Source: Dehalococcoidia bacterium
Lineage (GTDB): Bacteria > Chloroflexota > Dehalococcoidia > Lucifugimonadales > JAGWBF01
Direction of reading: 5' to 3'
DNA length: 7,033 bases
Assembly (NCBI GenBank): GCA_021296015.1
Contig: JAGWBG010000073.1
Span: 1-7,033, forward strand
Shown here: piece after piece, positions 1 to 6,605 of the stretch
Position numbering within the stretch: the stretch's first letter is position 1
Layout of the letters: each line of letters starts with the position of its first letter
Program-made: the position numbers and the translations under genes
The notes under the pieces: model-generated
Told to the model about the DNA's origin: nothing
The model's database searches: none
The model's input: only the letters and a program-made list of their open reading frames with translations

Positions 1-155
1 AGGCGGGTGTGGAGGTGCACTTCCTCGCCGACGTTGCCCAGGTCTCCAATGGCGGAAGTGGGTACGAAAATCTGGAGGCTCACACTTCCCCCGATTCTCA
101 CCTGCACCCAGTCCGGGCCCCTGGCCTCCATGATACCCGTGATTCCAGTTATCAA
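1..155 (-). CDS. ruvA: Holliday junction branch migration protein RuvA, N-terminal part (runs off the window)
   Basis: RuvA is the tetrameric DNA-binding subunit that holds the Holliday junction in a square-planar form and loads the RuvB motors. Only the first 51 codons are present. They begin with (M)ITGITGIMEARG and continue with VQVRIGG and a FVPTSAIGDLG-EEVHLHTR stretch, which matches the OB-fold domain I at the start of RuvA (family pattern MIxxxxGxI, then V-x-GGVGY, then a loop and HT). The start is a TTG at 155-153: no other start codon lies in frame between it and the ruvC stop apart from the internal ATG at codon 9, and an AGAAAGG ribosome site lies about 8 bases upstream. It follows ruvC after 63 bases on the same strand, so it is probably cotranscribed with yebC and ruvC. 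The helix-hairpin-helix domains and the RuvB-binding C-terminus are outside the window. The identity is based on a short stretch plus the ruvC context. Confidence 0.85.
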   Translation of the reverse strand, partial: MITGITGIMEARGPDWVQVRIGGSVSLQIFVPTSAIGDLGNVGEEVHLHTR

Positions 156-218
156 GAGCGATACCTTTCTCTGCGGTGGAAGCAGGCTCTCAGTTATAGG
201 GTGAAGTACGGGGCACCT

Positions 219-737
219 TTAGGGATGTATCTCTCTGTTCAGGGCATTCTCCATTTGCTGCTGCCGCAGGTGGCACAGGGCAATGGCCAGAGCGTCGGCG
301 GCATCGGACGGAGAAGGGGTTGACTCCAGGCGCAGGACCATTCTCACCATCTCCTGCACCTGCTGTTTGGTGGCTGCCCCATAGTCCGCTATGGAACGCT
401 TTACCTGGGTTGGCGAGTAGCGGTGTACCGGGACTGCCTGCCCGGCGGCGGCTATGAACACCAATGCCTGGGCCTGGCCTACGGCGAAAGCGGGACCCAC
501 GTACTGACTTTCCCCCTTGCCCATGAAGGGTTCCTCAACGGCCACCGCGTCAGGTTGCCATATACTAATCATGTTCAGCACATGGGAGTAAAGCTGGTAC
601 AGGCGCTCCTCCAAGGGCATTGACTGGGGCAAGGCGACCACGCCCCAGTCGGCGGCCACGGCGTTAGCGTTTCCGCTGTGCTCCACCAGGCCATAGCCCA
701 TCTTGATGGTGCCCGGGTCAATTCCGAGGACGCGCAT
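219..737 (-). CDS. ruvC: Crossover junction endodeoxyribonuclease RuvC
   Basis: RuvC is the homodimeric, Mg2+-dependent resolvase that nicks Holliday junctions held by RuvAB. The 172-residue protein has normal length for the family. The RNase H-like catalytic residues are all visible: D7 in GIDPGT, E68 in VEEPFM, and D145 and D148 in SDAADALAIALCH. The conserved YSPTQVKRSIADYG stretch (about 107-120) is also present. The frame could open at a GTG at 740, but the ATG at 737 is preferred because it yields the standard MRVLGIDPG start and sits 7 bases from an AAAGG ribosome site. It lies 32 bases after yebC and 63 bases before ruvA on the same strand. This yebC-ruvC-ruvA order is a common bacterial cluster, but ruvB is not downstream of ruvA's promoter here; it is on the other strand. 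Confidence 0.96.
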   Translation of the reverse strand: MRVLGIDPGTIKMGYGLVEHSGNANAVAADWGVVALPQSMPLEERLYQLYSHVLNMISIWQPDAVAVEEPFMGKGESQYVGPAFAVGQAQALVFIAAAGQAVPVHRYSPTQVKRSIADYGAATKQQVQEMVRMVLRLESTPSPSDAADALAIALCHLRQQQMENALNREIHP

Positions 738-769
738 CACAACACCTTTCGACCCTCTTGGGGCAGGCC

Positions 770-1531
770 CTAACCATCACTTCGGTACTTTTCCAGCACT
801 TCGTCAGGGAAGTCCGCGTTGCTGTATACCTTCTGGACGTCCATCAGGTCTTCCAGATTATCAAGGAGTTTCAAGGTCTGCTCCGCCTCCTTCGCTCCCA
901 GGGACACCGTTGACATGGGCATCATGGAAATCTCCGCAGATGAGGTGTTGACCTCATGATGCTCAAGCTCCTTGCGGACGGCCTCCAGGGTCTCCGGTTG
1001 GGTGTAAATCTCCAGATACCCACCATCTACCTTGACGTCATCTGCCAACGCGTCAATGGCCAGGAGGACTATATCTTCGACCCGGTTCTCGTCCACCTCC
1101 AGAGTGATGACGCCCCTTGACTCGAAGTTCCACGCCACACAGCCGGCTTCCCCAAGGTTTGCGCCGGCCTTGGTAAAGACGGAGCGTACCTCAGAGGCCG
1201 TGCGGTTCCGGTTGGGAGTGAGGGCCTGGAGCATTATGGCCGTACCGCCGGGACCATACCCTTCGTAGATAAGGTTTTCCAGCTGCTCATCGGAGTCCCC
1301 TCCACCGGCGGCTCGACTGATAGCCCTATCTATTGTGTCCATGGGCATATTGCTACCCTTGGCCTTATCAACGGCCAGGCGAAGGCGATAGTTAAGGTCG
1401 GGGTCGGAGCCGCCTCCCTCTCTGACAGCTATGGCAATATCACGGCTTAGCTTGGTAAAGAGCTGGCCCCGGCGGGCATCCGTTGCACCCTTCTGACGTT
1501 TGATGGTTGACCACTTGGAATGCCCTGACAT
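770..1531 (-). CDS. yebC: YebC/PmpR family (TACO1-like) protein
   Basis: This is a 253-residue member of the YebC/TACO1 family. The family has been described as transcriptional regulators (PmpR type) and, for the mitochondrial TACO1 and some bacterial members, as factors that help ribosomes translate proline-rich stretches; the sequence does not decide between these. Signatures are the N-terminal MSGHSKWSTIKRQKGATDARR, FTKLSRDIAIAVREGG, RLAVDKAKGSNMP, then YEGYGPGGTAIM and NRNRTASEVRSVFTKAG-NLG, in the order expected for the three-domain fold. An upstream in-frame GTG at 1540 would add three residues. The ATG at 1531 is chosen because it gives the universal MSGHSKW start and lies 6 bases from a near-perfect GGGGAGGTG ribosome site. 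It stops with TAG. It is the first gene of the minus-strand operon and has a promoter at 1576-1604. Pairing with ruvC and ruvA is a widespread bacterial arrangement. Confidence 0.96.
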   Translation of the reverse strand: MSGHSKWSTIKRQKGATDARRGQLFTKLSRDIAIAVREGGGSDPDLNYRLRLAVDKAKGSNMPMDTIDRAISRAAGGGDSDEQLENLIYEGYGPGGTAIMLQALTPNRNRTASEVRSVFTKAGANLGEAGCVAWNFESRGVITLEVDENRVEDIVLLAIDALADDVKVDGGYLEIYTQPETLEAVRKELEHHEVNTSSAEISMMPMSTVSLGAKEAEQTLKLLDNLEDLMDVQKVYSNADFPDEVLEKYRSDG

Positions 1532-1546
1532 ACTTTTCACCTCCCC

Positions 1547-1556
1547 TTCTGCAGAA
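1547..1556. repeat. Ten-base palindrome in the yebC leader
   Basis: TTCTGCAGAA is a perfect 10-base palindrome directly upstream of the yebC ribosome site and just downstream of the predicted transcript start. It might be an operator half or a chance palindrome. Flanking bases do not extend the symmetry. Confidence 0.2.
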
Positions 1557-1575
1557 CAGGAGTACCTCTACTGGG

Positions 1576-1604
1576 ATTTTATCATCCCCGCATTTGCGGG
1601 TCAA
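1576..1604 (-). promoter_or_regulatory. Predicted sigma70-type promoter of the yebC-ruvC-ruvA operon
   Basis: On the minus strand a TTGACC -35 box (1604-1599) is followed by a 17-base spacer and a TAAAAT -10 box (1581-1576). Transcription would begin near 1569, giving a leader of about 40 bases before the yebC ATG. Both boxes match consensus at five of six positions or nearly so. A perfect inverted repeat occupies the -35 end and much of the spacer. Confidence 0.7.
1587..1600. promoter_or_regulatory. Inverted repeat inside the yebC promoter, candidate operator
   Basis: The 14-base sequence CCCGCATTTGCGGG is a perfect 6-2-6 inverted repeat. It overlaps the last two bases of the yebC -35 box and fills most of its spacer, where a bound dimeric repressor would block RNA polymerase. 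It does not match the E. coli (CTGT-N8-ACAG) or Gram-positive (GAAC-N4-GTTC) LexA boxes, so no regulator can be named. As it lies upstream of the transcript start, it is not a leader hairpin of yebC. Confidence 0.4.
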
Positions 1605-1638
1605 AGCGCATTTATCTCAGCCCGAAGCCATCTTTAGC

Positions 1639-1667
1639 TTGACTCGCTACCCGGATAACCCTAGAAT
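1639..1667 (+). promoter_or_regulatory. Predicted sigma70-type promoter of ruvB and downstream genes
   Basis: A TTGACT -35 box (1639-1644), an exact 17-base spacer and a TAGAAT -10 box (1662-1667) point toward ruvB. Transcription would begin near 1674, leaving a leader of about 25 bases before the ATG at 1700. No other comparably good promoter was noticed before the F420 genes, so this one may drive the NIPSNAP, cofG and cofH genes as well. Confidence 0.7.
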
Positions 1668-1699
1668 GAAGCCAGACCAATCTGCTTTTCAGGTATGGT

Positions 1700-2728
1700 A
1701 TGACCGAAAGAGTCATTTCCGCAGAGGCTACCCAGGAAGACGATTCCCTGGACACGTCCTTGCGCCCCAGGCACTTGGCCGACTTTGTCGGCCAGGATAA
1801 GGTGAAGGATAATCTGAGCATCGCCATGCAGGCATCCAAGATGCGAGGGGAACCCCTTGACCACGTTGTTGTTTACGGGCCGCCGGGCTTGGGCAAGACC
1901 ACCTTGGCGCACATCATCGCCCAGGAGATGGGCGTACCCATCAAGGTCACTTCCGGGCCTGCCATTGAGAGGGCGGGAGACATGGCCGCCATCCTGACCA
2001 GCGTGGGCCAGGGAGATGTGCTCTTCATAGATGAAATCCACCGCCTCAACCGGGCGGTGGAAGAGGTGCTTTATCCGGCTATGGAGGACTTTTTTCTCTC
2101 GTGGGTTGTGGGCAAGGGTCTGGGAGCCAGAAATATAAACCTCCGCGTCAATGCTTTCACCCTCATAGGCGCTACAACGCGGTACGGTATGCTCAGCCCG
2201 CCCCTGAGAGACCGCTTTGGCGCGATTTACCGCATGGACTTCTACGACCGGAGCGCTATGGAGCTAATCGTGAACCGGTCGGCCCGCATTCTGGATGTGG
2301 AAATAGATGGGCACGGAATCAAGGAGATAGCCAGCCGCTCCAGGGGAACCCCCAGGGTAGCCAACCGGCTCCTCAAGCGTACCAGGGACTATGCTCAAGT
2401 CAAGGCCGATGGTAGAATAACAGGAGAGGTCGCCCTGGAGGCCCTTGGCATGATGGAGGTTGACAACCTGGGCTTGGACGAGATTGACCACCGCCTGCTC
2501 ATGGGAATCATGGACAAGTTCTCGGGTGGCCCGGTGGGGCTGGATACGCTGGCGGCGTCCGTGGGTGAGGATTCCGACACTATTATGGACATATACGAGC
2601 CATACCTTCTCCAACTGGGATTTCTGGACAGGACCCCGAGGGGCAGGTTGGCTACTCGCCTGGCTTACGAGCATCTGGGTAGAGAGTACAGGGACAGGGG
2701 CGGACCGCCCCAGGGCAAGCTGCTGTGA
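1700..2728 (+). CDS. ruvB: Holliday junction branch migration ATPase RuvB
   Basis: RuvB is the hexameric AAA+ motor that pumps DNA through the RuvA-bound Holliday junction. The 342-residue protein has the usual length and all key elements: Walker A GPPGLGKTT (60-68), Walker B LFIDEIH (108-114), the beta-hairpin region used to contact RuvA (around DFFLSWVVGKGLGARNINL, 120-148), sensor 1 GATTR (157-161), the SPPLRDRFG segment with the arginine finger (166-174), sensor 2 GTPR (216-219), and a C-terminal winged-helix DNA-binding domain ending in RTPRGRLATRLAY (311-323). The ATG at 1700 is preceded by a weak AGG ribosome site 6 bases upstream. An overlapping out-of-frame ATG at 1695 encodes only two codons. 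ruvB is divergent from yebC-ruvC-ruvA across a 168-base promoter region, so the resolvasome is split into two oppositely oriented units. Confidence 0.98.
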   Translation: MTERVISAEATQEDDSLDTSLRPRHLADFVGQDKVKDNLSIAMQASKMRGEPLDHVVVYGPPGLGKTTLAHIIAQEMGVPIKVTSGPAIERAGDMAAILTSVGQGDVLFIDEIHRLNRAVEEVLYPAMEDFFLSWVVGKGLGARNINLRVNAFTLIGATTRYGMLSPPLRDRFGAIYRMDFYDRSAMELIVNRSARILDVEIDGHGIKEIASRSRGTPRVANRLLKRTRDYAQVKADGRITGEVALEALGMMEVDNLGLDEIDHRLLMGIMDKFSGGPVGLDTLAASVGEDSDTIMDIYEPYLLQLGFLDRTPRGRLATRLAYEHLGREYRDRGGPPQGKLL

Positions 2729-2748
2729 CAAGATGAGGAGGTGTACGC

Positions 2749-3402
2749 ATGATATACGAGTTGCGCCTTTACGAGACCGTGCCTGGTAGGCTCCCCGCCC
2801 TCAACGACCGCTTTGCCAAGCACACGGTGGGCTTTTTCAAGAAGTACGGCGTAAGGATGCTGGGGTTCTGGACCGACGATATTGGCAGCACCAACCTTCT
2901 CAGCTACATAGTAAGCTTCGAAAGCTCGTCGGAGCGAGAGTCCACGTGGAAGGCCTTTCGAGCGGACCCGGACTGGCTTGAGGTGAGGGCCGAGACGGAA
3001 AAGGACGGACCCCTGCTGGCCAGGGTCCGCAATACTATTATGAGACTCACCTCCTACTCACCTGAACCGGTAATCAACTCCAACGTACAGGAGTTGCGCG
3101 ATTACCAGTCTATGCCCGGCAAGCTGGACGCCCTCAACGCTCGCTTCGCCAATCACACCATCCCCCTGTTTGAGAAGCACGGCATAGAGAATATAGGCTA
3201 CTGGACCGACGACGTGGGCACCAGCGAGCAGCTTATCTACATGCTTGGCTACCCGAGCCTCGGTGACAGGGAGAAGAGTTGGGCATCATTCCAGGCGGAC
3301 CCCGAATGGCAGAGGGTGCGGGCTGAGACGGAAAAGGACGGGGTACTGACTGCCAAGGCGGTCAACACCATAATCCGACTCACCCCCTACTCACCCAGGT
3401 AA
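2749..3402 (+). CDS. Tandem two-domain NIPSNAP family protein
   Basis: This is a 217-residue protein made of two copies of a NIPSNAP-type dimeric alpha/beta-barrel (ferredoxin-like) domain, roughly residues 1-105 and 112-217. Each copy runs ELR-Y---PG-L-ALN-RFA-HT (start), then GFWTDD-G or GYWTDD-G, then W-F-ADP-W--VRAETEKDG and an NTI-RLT-YSP end. The copies are close enough that a 17-base stretch is identical in both (2992-3008 and 3325-3341, exactly 111 codons apart). NIPSNAP domains have no single established activity. There is no signal peptide or membrane segment, so it should be cytoplasmic. The ATG has a strong GAGGAGGTG ribosome site 5 bases upstream. It starts 20 bases after ruvB and ends 36 bases before cofG, so it is probably cotranscribed with both. 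A role in F420-linked metabolism is possible from context only. Confidence 0.85.
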   Translation: MIYELRLYETVPGRLPALNDRFAKHTVGFFKKYGVRMLGFWTDDIGSTNLLSYIVSFESSSERESTWKAFRADPDWLEVRAETEKDGPLLARVRNTIMRLTSYSPEPVINSNVQELRDYQSMPGKLDALNARFANHTIPLFEKHGIENIGYWTDDVGTSEQLIYMLGYPSLGDREKSWASFQADPEWQRVRAETEKDGVLTAKAVNTIIRLTPYSPR

Positions 3403-3438
3403 CGACGGTAACGACCCTTTGGTAAGCGAGAGCGAGAT

Positions 3439-4749
3439 ATGCCCCTGAGTAAAACCGGCACGCCATCCCACTCCGGCGAACAAGGCCCGCCTGCCCGCGC
3501 CCTGGCTCAAGTGGTCGGGTTGCTGGAGGCGGACGACCCCTTGTCCGGCCTGAGCGACGGCTTGAAGGAAGTCGTGGACACGGCCATCCAGGGTGGGGAG
3601 ATTGCCCCCGGCGAGGCATACCGCCTTGCCCGGTCCACCCCGGACGACCTGGCTCCCCTGTGCCGTGCCGCCTCCGTCTTGCGGGACGGGGGCATGGGGC
3701 GGGACGTGAGCTTCTCGCCCAAAGTATTCATCCCCCTGACCAGGCTGTGCCGGGATTTCTGCGGGTATTGTACCTTCCGCCAGGCTCCTCACGAGGCCGA
3801 GCGTCTTTACATGACTCCCGAGGAGGTGCTGGCGGTAGCCAGGGCGGGGGAACGTCTGGGCTGCACCGAAGTCCTGTTTACCCTCGGAGAGAGACCGGAG
3901 CAACGTTACCCGGAGGCCAGAGAGTGGCTTGAGGGGCATGGTTACAGGACCACACTGGAATACCTGCACGATGTCTCCAGGCTTGTGCTCCGGGAGACAT
4001 CCATGCTGCCCCACGGCAACCCTGGCACCATGAGTCGCCGGGAGATGGAGCAGCACAAGGAAGTCAACGCCTCTATGGGAATGATGATAGAGAGCACCAG
4101 CCCCCGACTCTCCGAGGTGGGCGGTCCCCACGAGTTCGCCCCCAGCAAGCGGCCCAGGGCCCGCGTCAAAACGGTGGAGATAGCCGGGGAGTTGAAGATA
4201 GCCTTTACCACGGGCATCCTCATCGGCATCGGCGAGACCAGGTTGGAGCGTATAGAGTCCCTTCTGGCAATACGGGAACTGCACCGGCATTACGGCCATG
4301 TCCAGGAGGTAATTGTCCAGAATTTCCGGGCCAAGCAAGACACGCCCATGGCCGGACATCTGGACCCGTCCACTGAAGACCTCCTGTGGACGGTAGCCGT
4401 ATCGCTCCTGATTCTTGGCCCCAATGTCAACCTTCAGGTGCCTCCAAACCTGAGCTACGACGATTATCCCGTCTATCTGTTGGCCGGAATCAATGACTGG
4501 GGAGGCATCTCGCCCCTGACCATTGACTACGTGAACCCCGAGGCCCCCTGGCCTCAAATCTCTCAGTTGCGACATCGGACCGAGGAACTGGGCTTCAAGC
4601 TCAGACCTCGCCTGCCTCTGTACCCCGAGTATATTATTGAAAACGACGAGTACATCCCTGCATCTCTTGTAGAGCGAATCAAGTCCCTGGCTGATGGGGA
4701 AGGATATGTGAAAGGGGGCATCGAACGATATGCCAGTGACACCCCATGA
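3439..4749 (+). CDS. cofG: 7,8-didemethyl-8-hydroxy-5-deazariboflavin (Fo) synthase subunit CofG
   Basis: CofG is a radical S-adenosylmethionine enzyme that carries out the second step of Fo formation: it cyclises the tyrosine-derived adduct made by CofH from 5-amino-6-ribitylaminouracil, giving the deazaflavin of coenzyme F420. The [4Fe-4S] ligands are C104, C108 and C111 in CRDFCGYC, preceded by the typical FSPKVFIPLTRL. Further CofG signatures are FTLGERPEQRYPEA, YLHDVSRLVLRETSMLPHGNPG, ESTSPRLSE and VIVQNFRAKQDTPM. At 436 residues it is on the long side: about 90 residues precede the core and include DTAIQGGEIAPGEAYRLA and LCRAASVLRDGG, similar in style to the start of the actinobacterial FbiC fusion. 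The ATG at 3439 has only a weak purine-rich ribosome site (GCGAGAG). Its 3' end overlaps cofH by 20 bases, suggesting coupled translation and matched amounts of the two subunits. Confidence 0.96.
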   Translation: MPLSKTGTPSHSGEQGPPARALAQVVGLLEADDPLSGLSDGLKEVVDTAIQGGEIAPGEAYRLARSTPDDLAPLCRAASVLRDGGMGRDVSFSPKVFIPLTRLCRDFCGYCTFRQAPHEAERLYMTPEEVLAVARAGERLGCTEVLFTLGERPEQRYPEAREWLEGHGYRTTLEYLHDVSRLVLRETSMLPHGNPGTMSRREMEQHKEVNASMGMMIESTSPRLSEVGGPHEFAPSKRPRARVKTVEIAGELKIAFTTGILIGIGETRLERIESLLAIRELHRHYGHVQEVIVQNFRAKQDTPMAGHLDPSTEDLLWTVAVSLLILGPNVNLQVPPNLSYDDYPVYLLAGINDWGGISPLTIDYVNPEAPWPQISQLRHRTEELGFKLRPRLPLYPEYIIENDEYIPASLVERIKSLADGEGYVKGGIERYASDTP

Positions 4750-6073
4750 TACTAGCGGCAATGGCAGTGCGACGGCCTTGGAGCACATGCTGAAAGGCAC
4801 TGCGCCCCAAGTCTCCCATATATTAAACAACGCCCTGGAGGGCCGGGACATCTCGGTAGAAGACGCCTTGGTGCTTTTCGATACATCGGGTCTGGAGTTC
4901 AATGCCCTGGTGATGACCGCCGATGAGCTTCGGAGACGCCGTGTGGGCGATATAGTCACCTACGTGGTGAACCGCAACATCAACTTCACCAACGTATGTA
5001 TCAAGCGGTGTGGCTTCTGCGCCTTCAGCCGAGACCACCGGGAGGAGGAAGGCTACTTCCTGCCCCTCAGTGAGATTATACGACGGGCGAGGGAAGCCTG
5101 GGAGCTTGGGGCTACTGAGGTATGTGTTCAGGCGGGCCTTCCCCCCCAGATGGAGGGCGATCTCTACATAAGGCTCTGTGAGGCCATAAAAACCGAGCTA
5201 CCCGACATGCATATCCACGGCTTCTCCCCTGAAGAAGTGCTCTACGGCTCCGTCCGTTCCAAATGCAGCACAAGGGACTACCTGGTGGGGCTGAAGGATG
5301 CGGGGGTAGGGAGCTTGCCCGGCACCTCCGCCGAGATCCTTGACCAGGAGATGCGGGACATGATTTCTCCGGGTCGTATCACGGTAGACCAGTGGATAGA
5401 GGTAATCACCAATGCCCATGACCTAGGCATACCTACCACCTCCACCATCATGTACGGCCACGTGGAGACCCACGAGCACATAGCCCGCCACCTAGCCTTG
5501 CTGCGGGACATACAGAAGGGCACCGGCGGCTTCACAGAGTTCGTGCCCCTCATCTTTGTGGCCTCCGAGGCCCCCATGTACAGCCGGAATCTGGTGGAAG
5601 GGGTGCGTGAAGGCCCCACGGGCAACGAGGTGACAAAGGTCCATGCCATCTCACGGCTGATGCTGGACAACTGGATACCAAACCTCCAGGTGTCGTGGGT
5701 AAAGGAGAGCCTGCGCTTCGCCCAGACCCTCCTCAACGCCGGCGTCAACGACATGGGCGGTACTCTGATTAACGAGAGCATCTCCACCTCCGCGGGCGCC
5801 CAGTTCGGGCAGCTTGTGAGGCCGGGTCAGTTCCGTCAACTCATTCGGGACGCTGGAAGGATACCTGCCGAGCGCCATACCATCTACAATGACCTGCGGG
5901 TCTTCGAGGACCCGGACCAAGACCCGGTAGAGCCTCTGGACATGGTGGGGGACAACCCCGAGGAGCAGTTCGGGTCCTACTTCCGCCTCATAAAGATGGA
6001 CGACTTCCGCTTCAAGCACCCCAAACACGCTGGGCAATCGGAGGAGGGGGAAAACAAGGGGTTCGAGGGCTAG
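4730..6073 (+). CDS. cofH: 5-amino-6-(D-ribitylamino)uracil--L-tyrosine 4-hydroxyphenyl transferase (Fo synthase subunit CofH)
   Basis: CofH is the radical SAM partner of CofG. It joins a 4-hydroxybenzyl unit from tyrosine to 5-amino-6-ribitylaminouracil, the first committed step to Fo. The cluster ligands are C90, C94 and C97 in CIKRCGFC, inside NINFTNVCIKRCGFCAFSR. Other family segments are HIHGFSPEEVLYG, GVGSLPGTSAEIL, GIPTTSTIMYGHVE, FVPLIFVASEAPMY and NDMGGTLINESISTSAGA. The 447-residue length exceeds the core family because of a C-terminal tail rich in charged residues (about 400-447) after FRLIKMDDFRF. The ATG at 4730 lies inside the end of cofG, with an AAAGGGGG stretch about 12 bases upstream. 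The ATG at 4746 overlapping the cofG stop is out of frame. It ends with TAG. Menaquinone enzymes of the MqnC/MqnE type are the nearest alternative, but cofG and cofD next door settle the assignment. Confidence 0.96.
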   Translation: MPVTPHDTSGNGSATALEHMLKGTAPQVSHILNNALEGRDISVEDALVLFDTSGLEFNALVMTADELRRRRVGDIVTYVVNRNINFTNVCIKRCGFCAFSRDHREEEGYFLPLSEIIRRAREAWELGATEVCVQAGLPPQMEGDLYIRLCEAIKTELPDMHIHGFSPEEVLYGSVRSKCSTRDYLVGLKDAGVGSLPGTSAEILDQEMRDMISPGRITVDQWIEVITNAHDLGIPTTSTIMYGHVETHEHIARHLALLRDIQKGTGGFTEFVPLIFVASEAPMYSRNLVEGVREGPTGNEVTKVHAISRLMLDNWIPNLQVSWVKESLRFAQTLLNAGVNDMGGTLINESISTSAGAQFGQLVRPGQFRQLIRDAGRIPAERHTIYNDLRVFEDPDQDPVEPLDMVGDNPEEQFGSYFRLIKMDDFRFKHPKHAGQSEEGENKGFEG

Positions 6074-6090
6074 ACCAATGGCGTGCATAC

Positions 6091-6109
6091 TTGCCCAACG
6101 GAAGGGTAA
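6091..6109 (+). other. Small hairpin over the ribosome site of the GIY-YIG gene
   Basis: TTGCCC (6091-6096) can pair with GGGTAA (6104-6109), one pair being G-T, around a seven-base loop. The 3' arm carries part of the GGAAGGG ribosome site and touches the ATG at 6110. It may damp translation of this gene, or be chance. No run of T follows, so it is not an intrinsic terminator for cofH. Confidence 0.25.
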
Positions 6110-6550
6110 ATGAACATTGCCTTGAGGTACAACTGGACACCAGTTGAGAATGTTCCTGATGTTCCCTATCACTTCCCGCAAGAGGTTTCTCAGCACCTTC
6201 GTGATAGCTGGCGTGGGCCAGCTATTTATCGTTGGATAGTTTTCCAGCAAAAACCCGGCAACTTGCAGCAATTTTATGTTGGAGAGACAGACCTGCTTCA
6301 CAGAAGGATATACCAGTATCTGAACCCCCGCCCGACACAGCTCACAAATCAAAGTCTCAATGCAGGGTTCAAGAAAGAGCTGGAAGATGGACGTAAGGTT
6401 ATCCTCGAAGCGCTCTGTTTCGAGCCATTTAATCTTGAAGACATTTCCATCTCAATGGCTGATTTAACCGATAAATGGGTACGTCGTTTCTTGGAAAATC
6501 TGTTTATCGTGTACTATTCAAAATCAGGCTACACTGTCCTCAATGAGTAA
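6110..6550 (+). CDS. GIY-YIG nuclease-like protein inserted in the F420 operon
   Basis: A 146-residue protein with the layout of a single GIY-YIG endonuclease domain and little else. AIY (38-40) stands for GIY, YVG (56-58) for YIG, R65 and R66 in LLHRRIYQYL match the conserved arginine, and E129 in FLENLFIVYY fits the metal-binding glutamate, with a closing asparagine at N145 (VLNE) as in many members. The residues needed for activity therefore appear present, but the target is unknown. No separate DNA-binding domain is seen. A hand count over 6121-6540 gives about 45% G+C against about 60% in samples of cofH and cofD, and codon use is more A/T at third positions. This points to recent acquisition. 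The ATG directly follows an in-frame TAA and is the first possible start, 3 bases from GGAAGGG. It separates cofH from cofD. Confidence 0.72.
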   Translation: MNIALRYNWTPVENVPDVPYHFPQEVSQHLRDSWRGPAIYRWIVFQQKPGNLQQFYVGETDLLHRRIYQYLNPRPTQLTNQSLNAGFKKELEDGRKVILEALCFEPFNLEDISISMADLTDKWVRRFLENLFIVYYSKSGYTVLNE

Positions 6551-6585
6551 ATACAGCTATGCTAGCTTCATCGCCTGTCTGATTC

Positions 6586-6602
6586 TCCCGTATCAAGCGG
6601 GA
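6586..6602 (+). other. Weak hairpin in the gap before cofD
   Basis: TCCCG (6586-6590) pairs with CGGGA (6598-6602) around a seven-base loop. It is followed by AAAAG rather than a T run, so it is at best a poor terminator for the preceding gene. It may be the right-hand edge of the inserted segment. Confidence 0.2.
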
Positions 6603-6605
6603 AAA

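Noticed and set aside
9..323. Plus-strand open frame at the window start
   Set aside because: It lies opposite ruvA and the end of ruvC, both recognisable on the minus strand.
1695..1703. ATG-GTA-TGA mini-frame overlapping the ruvB start
   Set aside because: Two codons only, with no ribosome site of its own; probably chance.
2264..2731. Minus-strand open frame of 155 codons inside ruvB
   Set aside because: It is a shadow of the ruvB coding frame, with no recognisable domain.
3391..4959. Long minus-strand open frame of 522 codons antisense to cofG
   Set aside because: It lies opposite cofG, whose radical SAM motifs are unmistakable. Its translation shows no recognisable family, and long antisense frames are expected opposite G+C-rich genes.
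5651..6352. Minus-strand open frame of 233 codons across the cofH end and the GIY-YIG gene
   Set aside because: It overlaps two better supported plus-strand genes, has no convincing ribosome site and spans a change in base composition.
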